Source: JACVRW01 sp963826165 (lineage in GTDB: Bacteria > Actinomycetota > Thermoleophilia > Solirubrobacterales > Thermoleophilaceae). From it: a stretch of 64,000 bases of DNA. The stretch is from the NCBI GenBank assembly GCA_963826165.1, contig CAWGWC010000007.1, positions 124,001 to 188,000 of the forward strand, given 5' to 3'. Below the pieces are notes generated by a model, which saw only the letters and a list, made by a program, of their open reading frames with translations, had not been told where the DNA came from and searched no databases. Shown piece by piece: positions 1 to 8,488 of this stretch; the stretch's first letter is position 1, and each line of letters opens with the position of its first letter. Position numbers and translations under genes: made by a program.

Positions 1-474
1 TGCGCGTGGGTCGAGGTGGCCACATCAGCCAGCGGATCGCGTTCGGCAACATCGTGCCCACCGGCCTCGAGGTCCAGGGCAAGAGCATCTACATGGGACA
101 GGCCGGCCCCATCCCCCACCTCCCGCAGGACGGCAAGGTGGTGACGTTCACGCGGCGGTCGGCCGCTACGGAGTTGGCCTCCGGAGCCCCCCTGATCGTC
201 GACGTGGAGCTCGGAGCTCGACTGCCGGCTGTACGCCCTGTCACAGGGGACCTGGGACCTGCCGCCAATCCCCGAGAACGAGGGGGCGCCGGCGTCCCCG
301 GACACGGGACAGCTCCTGCGGATCAACAGGGACGGCAGCTTCGCCCCCGTGGTGGAAGGACTGGACCGGCCGACCTCGCTCGAGTTCATCGGCAAGACCG
401 CCTTCGTCATCACGCTCACCGGCAAGGTCATCCGGATCGACGACGCGGGGCGGTCGCCCCACGGCTCCCGCTGA
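1..474 (+). pseudogene. ScyD/ScyE-family propeller protein, 3' part, frameshifted
   Basis: The gene enters from the left edge. Up to about base 215 one frame reads a plausible propeller segment ending in IVDVEL; from about base 214 the neighbouring frame continues with LYALSQGTWDLPP, then TGQLLRINRDGSF, GLDRPTSLEF and TLTGKVIRIDD before a TGA at 472-474. The blocks resemble ScyD/ScyE-family secreted repeat proteins (inference from remembered family pattern). The join falls in a near-duplication, GAGCTCGGAGCTCG, around 207-220, a likely slippage or sequencing-error site. Nothing shows whether the break is biological; the function of this family is poorly known. Confidence 0.6.
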
Positions 475-516
475 CGTCTTCTTAGAGACAACCAATGGTC
501 AGAGAGTGAGAGAACA

Positions 517-1959
517 ATGGAGATGAAGACCTTCATCGACGAGGCGGCGCTGACCGCCGGCGCGGTGGACGAGCTGAGGGCAGGGATTCGGGGGCGCGTG
601 CTCACGCCGACCGAGCCCGGCTACGACGACATTCGTCCCGCCTTCAACGCCATGCATCAGGGCCGCCCCGCTGTCGTCGTCGGCTGCAGCGGCACGGCCG
701 ACGTCGTCGCGGCCGTCAACTTCGCCCGCGACCGAGGCCTCGCGTTGGCCGTCCGCGGCGGCGGACACTCGATCGCCGGCCTGTCGACGATCGAGGGTGG
801 GCTGCTGATCGACCTCGGAGAGATGAACGGTGTCCAGGTTGACACCGAGCGCCGGCTGGTCCACGTCCAGGGCGGCGCCGTTCTGGGCGACGTCGACCGC
901 GAGACGCAGGCGTTCGGCCTCGTCGCGCCGAGCGGCGTCGTGTCCGACACCGGCGTCGCGGGTCTGACGCTCGGCGGAGGCTACGGCTGGCTGCGGCGCA
1001 GGTACGGGCTTGCGTGTGACGGCCTCGTGGAGGCCCAGGTCGTTTGTGCCGACGGGGAGGTGCTCACGGCGTCGGCGGACTCGAACCCGGACCTGTTCTG
1101 GGCGATCCGCGGTGGCGGCGGCAACTTCGGGATCGTCACCTCGTTCACGTTCCGGCTGCAGGAGCTCGGCCCGGAGGTGGCGTTCGCGGCGGTGATGTAC
1201 CCGATCGAGGAGGTCGGCGACGTGCTACGCAAGTGGCGCGACTACGTCGAGCAGGTCCCCAACGAGGTGACCTCCGTCTGCGTCACGACCACGTTCCCCG
1301 CCAATCCCGCGATGCCCGAGGCCGTGCATGACCGGCCGGTGGCGATCGTCGGTGGCGTTCACTCGGGTGACGTCGAGGAGGGCATGCGGGTGATGCAGCC
1401 CCTGCGGGAGCTGGGCACCGTCCTCTTCGACATGTCCGGCCCCACGCCGTTCGTGGGCGTGCAGTCGGGCTTCGATCCGCTCTTCCCGCGTAACCAGCTG
1501 CGCGCCTACTGGAAGGCGCTCTACCTGAAGGCCCTCGACGACGAGGCGATCAACATGATCGCCGCGCGCGCACAGAGCCGGCCGGCGCCGCCCACGCTGG
1601 TGAACACGTTCCACATGGGTGGGGCAATCGGCGACGTGGGACCCGAGGACAGCGCCTTCGCCGAGCGCTCGGCGCCCTACCTGATCTCGATCGACGGCCA
1701 GTGGACCGACGAGACCGACGATGACGCCAACGTCGACTGGGTGCGCTCGACGTTCGCCCAGCTCGAGGAGTTCGGGACGGGCAGCGTGTACCTCAACTTC
1801 ACCGGCCGAGCCGGCGAGGCCCCGAGCGCCGGCGTCGACAGCGCGTTCGGTCGCAACCTCCAGAGGCTGGCCGAGGTCAAGAAGGCCTATGACCCGGACA
1901 ACCTCTTCAACCTCAACGACAACATCGCACCGGATCGCTCGGGAGGCGGGCGCGGTTGA
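517..1959 (+). CDS. FAD-binding oxidoreductase, berberine-bridge-enzyme-like
   Basis: Flavoprotein oxidase/dehydrogenase of 480 residues, the normal length of the FAD-linked oxidase (PCMH-type) family. The N-terminal FAD domain carries RGGGHS with His84, the residue that usually binds FAD covalently, and LGGGYG at about 152-157. The segment at 138-149 (PSGVVSDTGVAG) has no cysteine, so the second, cysteinyl FAD link of bicovalent relatives is absent. The C-terminal BBE motif YDPDNLFNLNDNI closes the protein. Substrate cannot be read from sequence; family members oxidise alcohols, sugars or alkaloids. It stands alone, 42 bp after the broken ScyD-like gene. ATG517 and ATG523 are both possible starts. 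Confidence 0.9.
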   Translation: MEMKTFIDEAALTAGAVDELRAGIRGRVLTPTEPGYDDIRPAFNAMHQGRPAVVVGCSGTADVVAAVNFARDRGLALAVRGGGHSIAGLSTIEGGLLIDLGEMNGVQVDTERRLVHVQGGAVLGDVDRETQAFGLVAPSGVVSDTGVAGLTLGGGYGWLRRRYGLACDGLVEAQVVCADGEVLTASADSNPDLFWAIRGGGGNFGIVTSFTFRLQELGPEVAFAAVMYPIEEVGDVLRKWRDYVEQVPNEVTSVCVTTTFPANPAMPEAVHDRPVAIVGGVHSGDVEEGMRVMQPLRELGTVLFDMSGPTPFVGVQSGFDPLFPRNQLRAYWKALYLKALDDEAINMIAARAQSRPAPPTLVNTFHMGGAIGDVGPEDSAFAERSAPYLISIDGQWTDETDDDANVDWVRSTFAQLEEFGTGSVYLNFTGRAGEAPSAGVDSAFGRNLQRLAEVKKAYDPDNLFNLNDNIAPDRSGGGRG

Positions 1960-1976
1960 GCCCATCCGTGGTCTTG

Positions 1977-1982
1977 TAGCTT
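1977..1982 (+). promoter_or_regulatory. -10 box TAGCTT, leaderless-type
   Basis: TAGCTT lies six bases before ATG1989, so transcription would begin at or near the start codon. TTGAGC at 1956-1961 is a possible -35 but the spacer is only 15 bp. No Shine-Dalgarno sequence is needed in this arrangement. Confidence 0.45.
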
Positions 1983-1988
1983 GCGAGG

Positions 1989-2774
1989 ATGGCGACGACG
2001 GACGCTGACGCCGCGCGGGCGCGCGTCGCTGAGCTCGAGTGGTGGCACACGATCGAGGTCACGCCGGGTGTCGTCACGCCGGGCGGCTGGGACCTGCGGG
2101 CCACGGCCGAGCGGCTGCCGTGGCCGCCGTCGCTCGCCGGCATGCGCTGCCTCGACATCGGGACGATGGACGGATTCTGGGCGTTCGAGCTCGAGCGGCG
2201 CGGAGCGGCCAAGGTCGTCGCGACTGACGTCCTCGACGCGACGCGACTCGACCACTTTGCCGCCGACCGGTTGAGGGGCGAGCGGTACCGCCGCGCCTCC
2301 GAACGGAACTTCGCGCTCGCGGCCGAGCTGCTCGGGTCGCGCATCGAGCTCCGCGACGTGAACGTCTACGAGCTCGATCCGGCCGAGATCGGCGAATTCG
2401 ACCTGGTGGTGATGGGCTACGTGCTCCAGATGCTGCGTGACCCGCTGCGCGCCCTCGAGGTGGTGCGACGGGTCTGCCGAGGCCACTTGATCCTGCTCGA
2501 CACGGTGAGCCGTCCGCTCGACTTGCTTCCTGCTCCGCTTGCGCGGCTCGACGCGCGCCGCGACGGGAGCGAGTGGTTTGTCTTCAACCGGCGCGGCCTG
2601 CGCAAGACACTCGACCTCGCCGGCTGGGTGGTCGAGGAAACCACGCCGCTAGTCCAAGACCGGCCCGGGCCAGGAGTCGGCCCCCGCGAGCTCACGCTCC
2701 GGCGTCGCGCCATGCACACTCTCGGCCTCCGCGGCCGCAGCGCTGCGATCCGGGCGCGACCGCTACTTCCCTAG
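1989..2774 (+). CDS. SAM-dependent methyltransferase, CmoB/DUF1698-like
   Basis: Class I methyltransferase of 261 residues. The N-terminus WWHTIEVTPGVVTPGGWD (about 18-35) and the SAM-binding loop CLDIGTMDGFWAF (54-66) are those of the CmoB-like/DUF1698 group; EFDLVVMGYVLQML is the motif IV/V region. CmoB modifies wobble uridine in tRNA, but many actinobacterial relatives act on other substrates, so the target is open. It is convergent with the following glycosyltransferase, overlapping its 3' end by four bases. Confidence 0.82.
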   Translation: MATTDADAARARVAELEWWHTIEVTPGVVTPGGWDLRATAERLPWPPSLAGMRCLDIGTMDGFWAFELERRGAAKVVATDVLDATRLDHFAADRLRGERYRRASERNFALAAELLGSRIELRDVNVYELDPAEIGEFDLVVMGYVLQMLRDPLRALEVVRRVCRGHLILLDTVSRPLDLLPAPLARLDARRDGSEWFVFNRRGLRKTLDLAGWVVEETTPLVQDRPGPGVGPRELTLRRRAMHTLGLRGRSAAIRARPLLP

Positions 2775-4144
2775 CGGGCCGAGTCTGGGACTCGCCTGCG
2801 AGGTTTGTGCCGGCGTCGCGATAGATCAGCGGCGATGTGTGGGCGACGGCGCGCGCGCGGCGTCTGGGGCTGGGCGGTGACCAGCCACTCATCGAGCATC
2901 CGAGCCGATTCGTGTGCGCCATCGGGTTCGGCGTCCATGCGTTGACCGAGCGCCGCGGCGCGGGCGGCGGTGTCGGGATCGAGCACCACGCGCAGTCCGG
3001 CCTCGAGCGCAGTGCGGTCGAGGTCGGCGAAGCGCAGGTGGTGCCCGACACCGAGGAGCTCGAGGCGGCGGCCCCACCACGGTTGGTCGAAGCCGACCGA
3101 GACGATCAGCGCTGGGAGACCCGCGCGCGCGGCCGCCCTCGTGGTCCCCGCGCCCCCGTGGTGGACGGCCGCCCGGCAGCGCGGAAGCAGCCGGTCGTGG
3201 TCCAGCGGGCCGTCGACGATGTACACGCGACCATCTGGCTCGGGTGTCGTGGCGCCGTCGGTCGCCCAGCCGGCGTGGATGATCGTGCGCGCGTCGACGG
3301 CGGAGCTCGCCGCCCGGATGTCGTCAAGCAGTCGAGCAGGCTCGAAGACGGGCATGCTCCCCAGACCGAGGTAGATGGGGGCCTCGCCGTCCTCCAGCCA
3401 CGACTCCAGTGCCGCGGGGATCCGCGCGCCCAGGTTGCCGCGGACGCTGTCGGGCATTCGCCAGGAGCCGCTGATTCGCTCCTGGGGGCCCCAGTCCGAG
3501 GGGCGCGGGAGGATGCTGGGGCTGACGGTGTTGAGACAGAGCGCGTTCGGATCGCGGTGACGGTAGAAGGCGGGGGTACGGGTGCCCGGCAGGCCGAGGC
3601 GGCGGCGCAGCGCCGCGGTCTGCCGGGCCGCACCCGCCGCCCAGACGCGGTGAAAGAGATGGTGGCTGGCCCGGCGCAGACTCCGTGTGGGTAGCTCGCG
3701 TCCTTCGAGAACGGGCGAGGTGAACTCGCCGGTGGGAGTGAGGGGGATCGGCCACACCATCGCCAGTGGGAGGCGGCGGTACTCGGCGATCACCTGCGCG
3801 CGCTCCATCGTGACGTGCATCGCCACGAGCGCCTCGGCGCCTTCGGAGGCCGCGAGGAAGGCGTCGTCGAAGGCCCTGGCGTGCGCGGCGTACACGGCCT
3901 GCAGCGCGCGCACCATCCGCACGCCGCCGACGGCCGTCAGGTGACGACCCTCGGCGCTGGCAAGGAACGCCTCGGCGTCGAGGGGAAGCGCCCCGTAGCG
4001 CACGCCGGCGGCCCGGACCAGCGCGGCATAGTTGGGCGGCGCGGCGAGCGTGACATCGTGGTCGCGCTCCCGCAGGTGGTGGCAGAGCGCAATGAACGGC
4101 CAGACGTCGCCGCGGATGCCGTGTGTGAACAGGGCGATCCGCAC
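2771..4144 (-). CDS. glycosyltransferase, GT1/MGT-like family
   Basis: GT-B glycosyltransferase of 457 residues. The N-terminus MRIALFTHGIRGDVWPFIAL matches the acceptor domain of the sterol/macrolide glucosyltransferase group (GT28-like N-domain), and AAVHHGGAGTTRAAARAG in the C-terminal half is the nucleotide-sugar binding signature, followed by DQPWWGRRL. It would transfer a sugar from a UDP- or dTDP-sugar onto a lipid or small hydrophobic acceptor; the acceptor is unknown. GTG start chosen because homology begins at once. Monocistronic as far as seen. Confidence 0.88.
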   Translation of the reverse strand: MRIALFTHGIRGDVWPFIALCHHLRERDHDVTLAAPPNYAALVRAAGVRYGALPLDAEAFLASAEGRHLTAVGGVRMVRALQAVYAAHARAFDDAFLAASEGAEALVAMHVTMERAQVIAEYRRLPLAMVWPIPLTPTGEFTSPVLEGRELPTRSLRRASHHLFHRVWAAGAARQTAALRRRLGLPGTRTPAFYRHRDPNALCLNTVSPSILPRPSDWGPQERISGSWRMPDSVRGNLGARIPAALESWLEDGEAPIYLGLGSMPVFEPARLLDDIRAASSAVDARTIIHAGWATDGATTPEPDGRVYIVDGPLDHDRLLPRCRAAVHHGGAGTTRAAARAGLPALIVSVGFDQPWWGRRLELLGVGHHLRFADLDRTALEAGLRVVLDPDTAARAAALGQRMDAEPDGAHESARMLDEWLVTAQPQTPRARRRPHIAADLSRRRHKPRRRVPDSAR

Positions 4145-4149
4145 GTCAG

Positions 4150-4155
4150 ACGCTA
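4150..4155 (-). promoter_or_regulatory. -10 box TAGCGT before the glycosyltransferase
   Basis: On the minus strand TAGCGT ends five bases before GTG4144, close to the leaderless spacing seen repeatedly in this window. No convincing -35 box. Confidence 0.35.
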
Positions 4156-4307
4156 GTGAGCGCCCTCTGTGATCGTCACCATTGGCTTACGTCGTCGTTC
4201 TGCTTGGCGGACACGAGGCTCCCTTTCGTAGCTGTGTCTTGATGACGCCTCGCAGCTCGGGTTTATTCCGGCTCGGCCGCCTCAGCCGGCCGTGGCGAGG
4301 GCCGCGT

Positions 4308-4313
4308 TAGGAT
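4308..4313 (+). promoter_or_regulatory. -10 box TAGGAT, leaderless-type
   Basis: TAGGAT is followed by six bases and then GTG4320. The rest of the 4145-4319 gap shows no other clear signal. Confidence 0.5.
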
Positions 4314-4319
4314 CGGCTG

Positions 4320-4772
4320 GTGGCCAAGCCCCCGCCCCCGGCGTCGTCGCCGTTCTGGACCCTCTTCAACGCTCTCGGCCGCTTGCAGGTGCGGCTGATG
4401 CACCTGACCCGCGGGCGCGTCGGCGGCAAAATGATGGGAGTCCCGGTGCTCGTCCTGCACCATCACGGGCGCAAGAGTGGGCAGACGCGCCAAACGCCCC
4501 TCATGTATCTCGAGGACGGCACGGATGTCGTTGTGGTTGGCTCGAAGGGCGGAACCGACACGCACCCCGCCTGGTTTCACAACTTGATGGCCATGACCGA
4601 GACCGAGGTCGAGGTGGAAGGTGAGCGTCGGCGGGTAAGGCCGAGGCTGGCCGACGCCGAAGAGCGCGCCCGCCTGTGGCCGCGGCTCGTCGAGCTCTAC
4701 CCCCCGTACGAGGAGTACCAGAGCTTCACGAGCCGCGAAATCCCGGTCGTCTCGCTAAAGCCCGCCGGCTAG
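4320..4772 (+). CDS. nitroreductase/quinone-reductase family, F420-dependent (DDN-like)
   Basis: A 150-residue split beta-barrel protein of the deazaflavin (F420)-dependent nitroreductase family. Diagnostic blocks are GRKSGQTRQTPLMYL (about 52-66), SKGGTDTHPAWFHNL (80-94) and the tail YPPYEEYQSFTSREIPVV. Family members bind F420H2 through a Lys/Arg-rich groove and reduce quinones or nitro-compounds at or near the membrane. GTG start is set by the -10 box six bases upstream and by the family's usual length. Convergent with the next gene, overlapping four bases at the 3' ends. Confidence 0.85.
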   Translation: MAKPPPPASSPFWTLFNALGRLQVRLMHLTRGRVGGKMMGVPVLVLHHHGRKSGQTRQTPLMYLEDGTDVVVVGSKGGTDTHPAWFHNLMAMTETEVEVEGERRRVRPRLADAEERARLWPRLVELYPPYEEYQSFTSREIPVVSLKPAG

Positions 4773-5176
4773 CCGACCCCACGCAAGTCGTCGGGCCTAG
4801 CCTCTTGTGTGGCGGGCCCGCCTCCGCCCGCTGCGACCCACCTAACGGTCTGCTCGCGTGTGTCGCACGCAACCCGCACGGCGGGGTAACAGGCATCCTG
4901 GCCGACGTATTCGTTGAAGCCGCTGAGGTCTTGCTCGTCGCCGGGAACGAACGCCCGGATGTGCCAGCGCACTATGCAGGCCCGCGGTCCGCAGCGCAGC
5001 ACTCGGTAGTCAAGTAGTTGGATCGTCCCACCGGTGTGGAGCTGGCGTTCCCAGAACCGCACGACCTTGCCACGGTCAGCGGCCTGGGCTTCGGCCCCGA
5101 CGGCGAAGGTGAGTACGGCGGCTGATACCAGCAGCGCGACCGGCCGGTAGTTGAGTGTGCGTATGACCTGTCTCAT
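4769..5176 (-). CDS. small secreted protein, function unknown
   Basis: Predicted 135-residue protein with a Sec-type signal: basic start (MRQVIRTLNYR), hydrophobic stretch LLVSAAVLTFAVGA and an AEAQAA cleavage region near residue 30. The mature part holds four cysteines (CGPRAC, DAC, VAC), enough for two disulfides outside the cell. ATG5176 is preferred to the in-frame GTG5191 because GGGGTG sits upstream at a fitting distance and the signal peptide becomes normal. No family recognised. A short tail ends in a Gly-rich, charged segment. Confidence 0.55.
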   Translation of the reverse strand: MRQVIRTLNYRPVALLVSAAVLTFAVGAEAQAADRGKVVRFWERQLHTGGTIQLLDYRVLRCGPRACIVRWHIRAFVPGDEQDLSGFNEYVGQDACYPAVRVACDTREQTVRWVAAGGGGPATQEARPDDLRGVG

Positions 5177-5408
5177 GGGCGCACCCCGCACTGGTAGGGG
5201 GTTGTCGACCCTAACCCGGTCTAGGGCCGTTGGTTGCGCAGCATCGGTGGCTCAGTCAGTACGGCTGCTTCCTCGAGCAGCGTCTCGGGATCGCCGCCAC
5301 GCACCCGCCTCTCCTCGAGTGCGGCAGTTGGTGGAGCGCCGCGCGAGGTACGGGGCCAGGTGGGTCCTCGACTACGCTGGCCAGGCCATACACCACAGGA
5401 GGCGGCCG

Positions 5409-5795
5409 ATGACGAGACAGGCAGTGTCGAGCGATGAGGCCCCGGCAGCACTCGGGCCCTACAGCCAGGCGATCGTCGCGGGCGACTTTGTCTTCTGCTC
5501 AGGCATGGCCGGGATCGATCCCGCGACAGGAACGGTCCCCGAGGGCATCGAGGCCCAGACCGAGCAGGCGCTGATCAACCTCGCCGCCGTGCTCGACTCT
5601 GCCGGCGCGTCCATGGCCAACGTGGTTAAGACCACGATCTTCTACGCCGACGTCGAGGACTTTGCCCGGCTCAACGAGGTCTACGCTCGCCACATGCCCG
5701 ATCCGCCGCCGGCCCGTTCGGCCCCAGCCCACGTCCGTCTGCCACAAGGCCTGCTCATCTCGATTGAGGCGATCGCCGTGCTGCCGAGCGAGTAG
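5409..5795 (+). CDS. RidA family (YjgF/YER057c/UK114) enamine/imine deaminase
   Basis: A 128-residue RidA-fold protein. RidA proteins hydrolyse reactive 2-aminoacrylate-type enamines released by PLP enzymes, as cytosolic trimers. Visible family features are LGPYSQAIVAGDFVFCSGMAG (residues about 16-36), NVVKTTIFYADVEDFARLNEVY and the catalytic-arginine segment PPARSAPAHVRLPQG, which departs from the canonical RSTVQVA pattern after the Arg-Ser. ATG5409 is fixed by a strong AGGAGG at 5397-5402. Upstream 5177-5408 shows no gene. Confidence 0.9.
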   Translation: MTRQAVSSDEAPAALGPYSQAIVAGDFVFCSGMAGIDPATGTVPEGIEAQTEQALINLAAVLDSAGASMANVVKTTIFYADVEDFARLNEVYARHMPDPPPARSAPAHVRLPQGLLISIEAIAVLPSE

Positions 5796-5812
5796 TACCA
5801 AGTCTCGCCCAC

Positions 5813-5827
5813 GTCCGCATCGCGGAC
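5813..5827 (+). terminator. hairpin after ridA
   Basis: GTCCGC-ATC-GCGGAC is a perfect 6-bp stem with a 3-base loop, 18 bases after the ridA stop, followed by TTGTCGTAT. The T-tract is weak, so termination is only plausible. Confidence 0.45.
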
Positions 5828-6152
5828 TTGTCGTATACACGAATGAGCCACCAACCGACGGTGCCGGGTGTTCCGCGAACCGGAAGTGCCGTCACCCGAC
5901 GCCGCTCAGTCTCTGGCCAGCGGCCGGGTTGCCTTGCGCGGTGGCGAACCGGTCGATCCGGGTCGAGAGCTAGCGGGGCGGCTCCTGCTTGTCGCGCATT
6001 GCGATAGTGACGCGAGGCTGGTGATCGCGCTTGCCCCCGCGGCGCTCGTCGACGACCGCCCGCGACGGTCCGTCACAGCACAGGTATCCGTGCCGCGATC
6101 CGAGGTCGAAGTAGGAGGTCGGTTGGGCAACCGAGCTCTGTCCTGGTCCCAG
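5828..6152. other. non-coding stretch
   Basis: About 325 bases between the ridA hairpin and the 3' end of the TetR gene. No supported reading frame, ribosome site or repeat was seen on either strand. Confidence 0.5.
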
Positions 6153-6740
6153 TTACCGCGGGCACGACTGCTGGATCAGTTCCTGGGTCATCTCGCGTGC
6201 CTGGTCGATCACCAAGTCGCGATCGCCGAGAAAGGCGAGCGTCGTGGCTCCCTCGACGAGGAGGGCAAGCCGCATGGCAAGCTTCGGCGGGTCCGCCGCG
6301 CCCGCGGCGGTGGCGAGCGCTTCGAGCTCGGCTCGGTACCACATCTTGTGCTCGTGCGCTCTGGTGGCTGCTGCTAGTCCGCCTGCCTGGGGTTCTGCGG
6401 CGGCTCGCACAAACCCACAGCCACGAAACCGCGTATCGGCAACCCAGTCCAGCTGCCACTCGACGGCAGCCTCGAGGCGTTTGGCGGGTAAGGACGGTGC
6501 GTGCTCAAGGGCGGCGACGAGCGATTGCCGGCGGTCCGCATCTCGCTTGGCGAGCGTGGCATCGACGAGGCCCGCCTTGGACACGAAGTGGCGATACAGG
6601 GCTGGCTTGCCCACCCCGGCTCTGCGCGCAACGGTCTCCACGCCGGTGGTGCCGATGCCGCGTTCGTAGAACAGCGTCCCGGCAGCGTCGAGCAGCGCGG
6701 CGTGGATCTCCGAGGAGGGGGAGCGGGACATGGAGATCAT
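6153..6740 (-). CDS. TetR/AcrR family transcriptional regulator
   Basis: A 195-residue repressor. The N-terminal helix-turn-helix reads LLDAAGTLFYERGIGTTGVETVARRAGVGKPALYRHF (in pieces; recognition helix around VGKPALYRHF). The C-terminal ligand-binding part is not assignable to a subgroup. ATG6740 or ATG6731 are the sensible starts; the longer frame would place untypical sequence ahead of the DNA-binding domain. It is divergent from the nitronate monooxygenase with 42 bp between starts, and a palindrome in that gap suggests it controls itself and its neighbour. Confidence 0.88.
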   Translation of the reverse strand: MISMSRSPSSEIHAALLDAAGTLFYERGIGTTGVETVARRAGVGKPALYRHFVSKAGLVDATLAKRDADRRQSLVAALEHAPSLPAKRLEAAVEWQLDWVADTRFRGCGFVRAAAEPQAGGLAAATRAHEHKMWYRAELEALATAAGAADPPKLAMRLALLVEGATTLAFLGDRDLVIDQAREMTQELIQQSCPR

Positions 6741-6742
6741 GT

Positions 6743-6760
6743 TACCGTACCGTTCGGTTA
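6743..6760. promoter_or_regulatory. TetR operator candidate
   Basis: TACCGTACCGTTCGGTTA contains ACCG-TT-CGGT (6749-6758), a palindrome of the type bound by TetR-family repressors. It lies between the divergent starts at 6740 and 6783 and overlaps the likely promoter zone of both genes. Confidence 0.55.
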
Positions 6761-6770
6761 CGAAATCTGT

Positions 6771-6776
6771 TAGGCT
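6771..6776 (+). promoter_or_regulatory. -10 box TAGGCT, leaderless-type
   Basis: TAGGCT is followed by six bases and ATG6783. It sits 12 bp downstream of the palindromic operator, so bound TetR would block polymerase. Confidence 0.5.
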
Positions 6777-6782
6777 CGCCCC

Positions 6783-7856
6783 ATGGTCCGGCACTTCCCT
6801 CGGCTGCATCACCCGATCATCCAGGCTCCCATGGCCGGCGGGCCCTCGTCACCGGCGCTGGCGGCCGCCGTATCGGCCGCTGGCGGCCTGGGCTTCCTCG
6901 CCGCGGGCTACAAGAGCCCCGGCGAGCTGCAAGCGGACATCACGAGGACCAGAGAGCTCACCTCGACACCGGTCGGCGTCAACCTGTTCCTCCTCGCCGA
7001 GACCCCGGTCGATCACGCCAGACTCACCGCCTACGCGCAGGCCATCGAACCCGAGGCACACCGGCACCGGGTCGCGGTCGGCGAGCCGCATTTCGACGAC
7101 GACTCAGTGGACGCCAAGCTCGACGTTGTCTGCCGGGAGCGCCCGCCGATCACCTCGTTCACGTTCGGGTGCCCGGCGCCCAAGGTCGTGCAACGGCTGC
7201 ACGAGCGTGACATCGCCGTGTGGGTCACGGTAACCGAGGTGGAAGAGGCACTCCTCGCTGCTCACGCCGGGGCCGACGCGCTGATCGTGCAGGGAGTGGA
7301 GGCCGGTGGGCACCGTGGCTCATTCGAGGACGCCGACGGCTGCGGCGAGATCGGGCTCCTCCCGTTGCTGCGGCTCGTCGCGCAGGGCAGCGAGCTTCCA
7401 CTGATCGCCTCCGGCGGTATCGCCGACGGGGCCGCCGTCGCCGCCGTCCTCGCCGCCGGCGCGCGCGCAGCCCAGATTGGGACCGCCTTCATGCGCTGCC
7501 CCGAGGCCGCTACCAGCGATCCGCATCGGGATGCGCTGACCCGTCCGAATCCCACGGCTCTTACGCGCGCCTTCAGCGGCCGCCGCGCCCGCGGCATCGT
7601 CAACGCCTTCATGCGCGCCCACGGCTCACACGCACCGCCGGCCTACCCGCACGTGCTTCATCTCACTGCCCCTCTGCGAGCGGCTGCGCGCAAAGCCGGA
7701 GACGCCGACGCGATCAATCTCTGGGCAGGCCAAGCACACACCCTCGCCGAAGACCGCCCTGCCGGCGAGCTTGTTCGTCGCTGGAGCGCCGAGGCCCGCG
7801 CCGCCATAGAGCAGGCCCACGCGAGGCTAACGGCGCCCGGAGAGCATCTCACGTAG
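6783..7856 (+). CDS. nitronate monooxygenase (2-nitropropane dioxygenase family)
   Basis: FMN-dependent TIM-barrel enzyme of 357 residues that oxidises alkyl nitronates such as propionate-3-nitronate with oxygen. HHPIIQAPMAGG starts the barrel; QGVEAGGHRG near residue 160-170 holds the conserved catalytic His; LIASGGIADG and GTAFMRCPEA bind the FMN phosphate. Length and order match class I enzymes. Divergent from a TetR regulator, which probably represses it until substrate or stress signal appears (inference from the operator). Confidence 0.92.
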   Translation: MVRHFPRLHHPIIQAPMAGGPSSPALAAAVSAAGGLGFLAAGYKSPGELQADITRTRELTSTPVGVNLFLLAETPVDHARLTAYAQAIEPEAHRHRVAVGEPHFDDDSVDAKLDVVCRERPPITSFTFGCPAPKVVQRLHERDIAVWVTVTEVEEALLAAHAGADALIVQGVEAGGHRGSFEDADGCGEIGLLPLLRLVAQGSELPLIASGGIADGAAVAAVLAAGARAAQIGTAFMRCPEAATSDPHRDALTRPNPTALTRAFSGRRARGIVNAFMRAHGSHAPPAYPHVLHLTAPLRAAARKAGDADAINLWAGQAHTLAEDRPAGELVRRWSAEARAAIEQAHARLTAPGEHLT

Positions 7857-8091
7857 CTGCCCCGGGTGCGCGAGAGGAAACGGCGGCCGTCGCGCCTCCC
7901 GGCTTCGCCAGCGGGGATGCAGAACAGTCCGGCGTCCCGTCACTCCTGCGGAGAGGAAAGTGCGAGCGTCGTCCGACCGTCAGTTCGCCCTCGCAATGCC
8001 CGACAAGCGGACGTACGGACGAAGGCCATGCGTCTCACCTGACGCCCCCGTCGCCGCTGCTCGTCGCGCAAGCCGCACTCGGGTCGGGAAC

Positions 8092-8111
8092 GCTCCTTTG
8101 CATGGAAAGCG
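8092..8111 (+). repeat. CTTTC/GAAAG palindromic repeat, copy 1
   Basis: GCTCCTTTGCATGGAAAGCG, an imperfect palindrome around CATG. Closely similar to the copy at 8186 and, in inverted orientation, to 12468. Confidence 0.4.
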
Positions 8112-8185
8112 AAAGCGAAGCCCGCCACCGACACGGCTGTCGCTCCTCGCGCATAGCGACAGTCGCACCCGGCCGTTGGCTGAAT

Positions 8186-8205
8186 GCTCCTTTCATGGGG
8201 AAGCG
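8186..8205 (+). repeat. CTTTC/GAAAG palindromic repeat, copy 2
   Basis: GCTCCTTTCATGGGGAAGCG. Differs from copy 1 by a few bases. A shorter related piece, CCGCTTTCGCGT, follows at 8238-8249 and recurs exactly at 12523-12534. Confidence 0.4.
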
Positions 8206-8488
8206 ACACTGTCCTCAGCCGTCGCGCTTGACACGTCCCGCTTTCGCGTATCGCGCGCAGGGCGGCTGCGGAAGAGCTGCTTGCGGCGGCCTGCCTAGCT
8301 CGTCAGCCGTCCAGTCAGTCCCGAGTCTTGCTCCGCCGAGCGCCACTGAGTCCTCGTGCGTCACGGGTGTATGGTGTGCCTGCGCTTTCGCCTCAAGCCT
8401 CGGCGAGCGAGTCTGTCCGGCTCCGACACCTGGCCGGTCCGGGCATCGACCTCCATGGCCGACGCCGACTGCCACGTCAGGAGCCAGC

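Larger units (their letters stand above)
7857..8488. other. non-coding gap with small palindromic repeats
   Basis: About 630 bases with no gene that can be supported. It contains three copies of a CTTTC-centred palindrome-like motif (listed separately) and ends in an AGGAGC ribosome site before the epoxide hydrolase scrap. TATGGT at 8367-8372 might be a -10 box for the downstream operon, but no partner -35 is clear. Confidence 0.5.
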
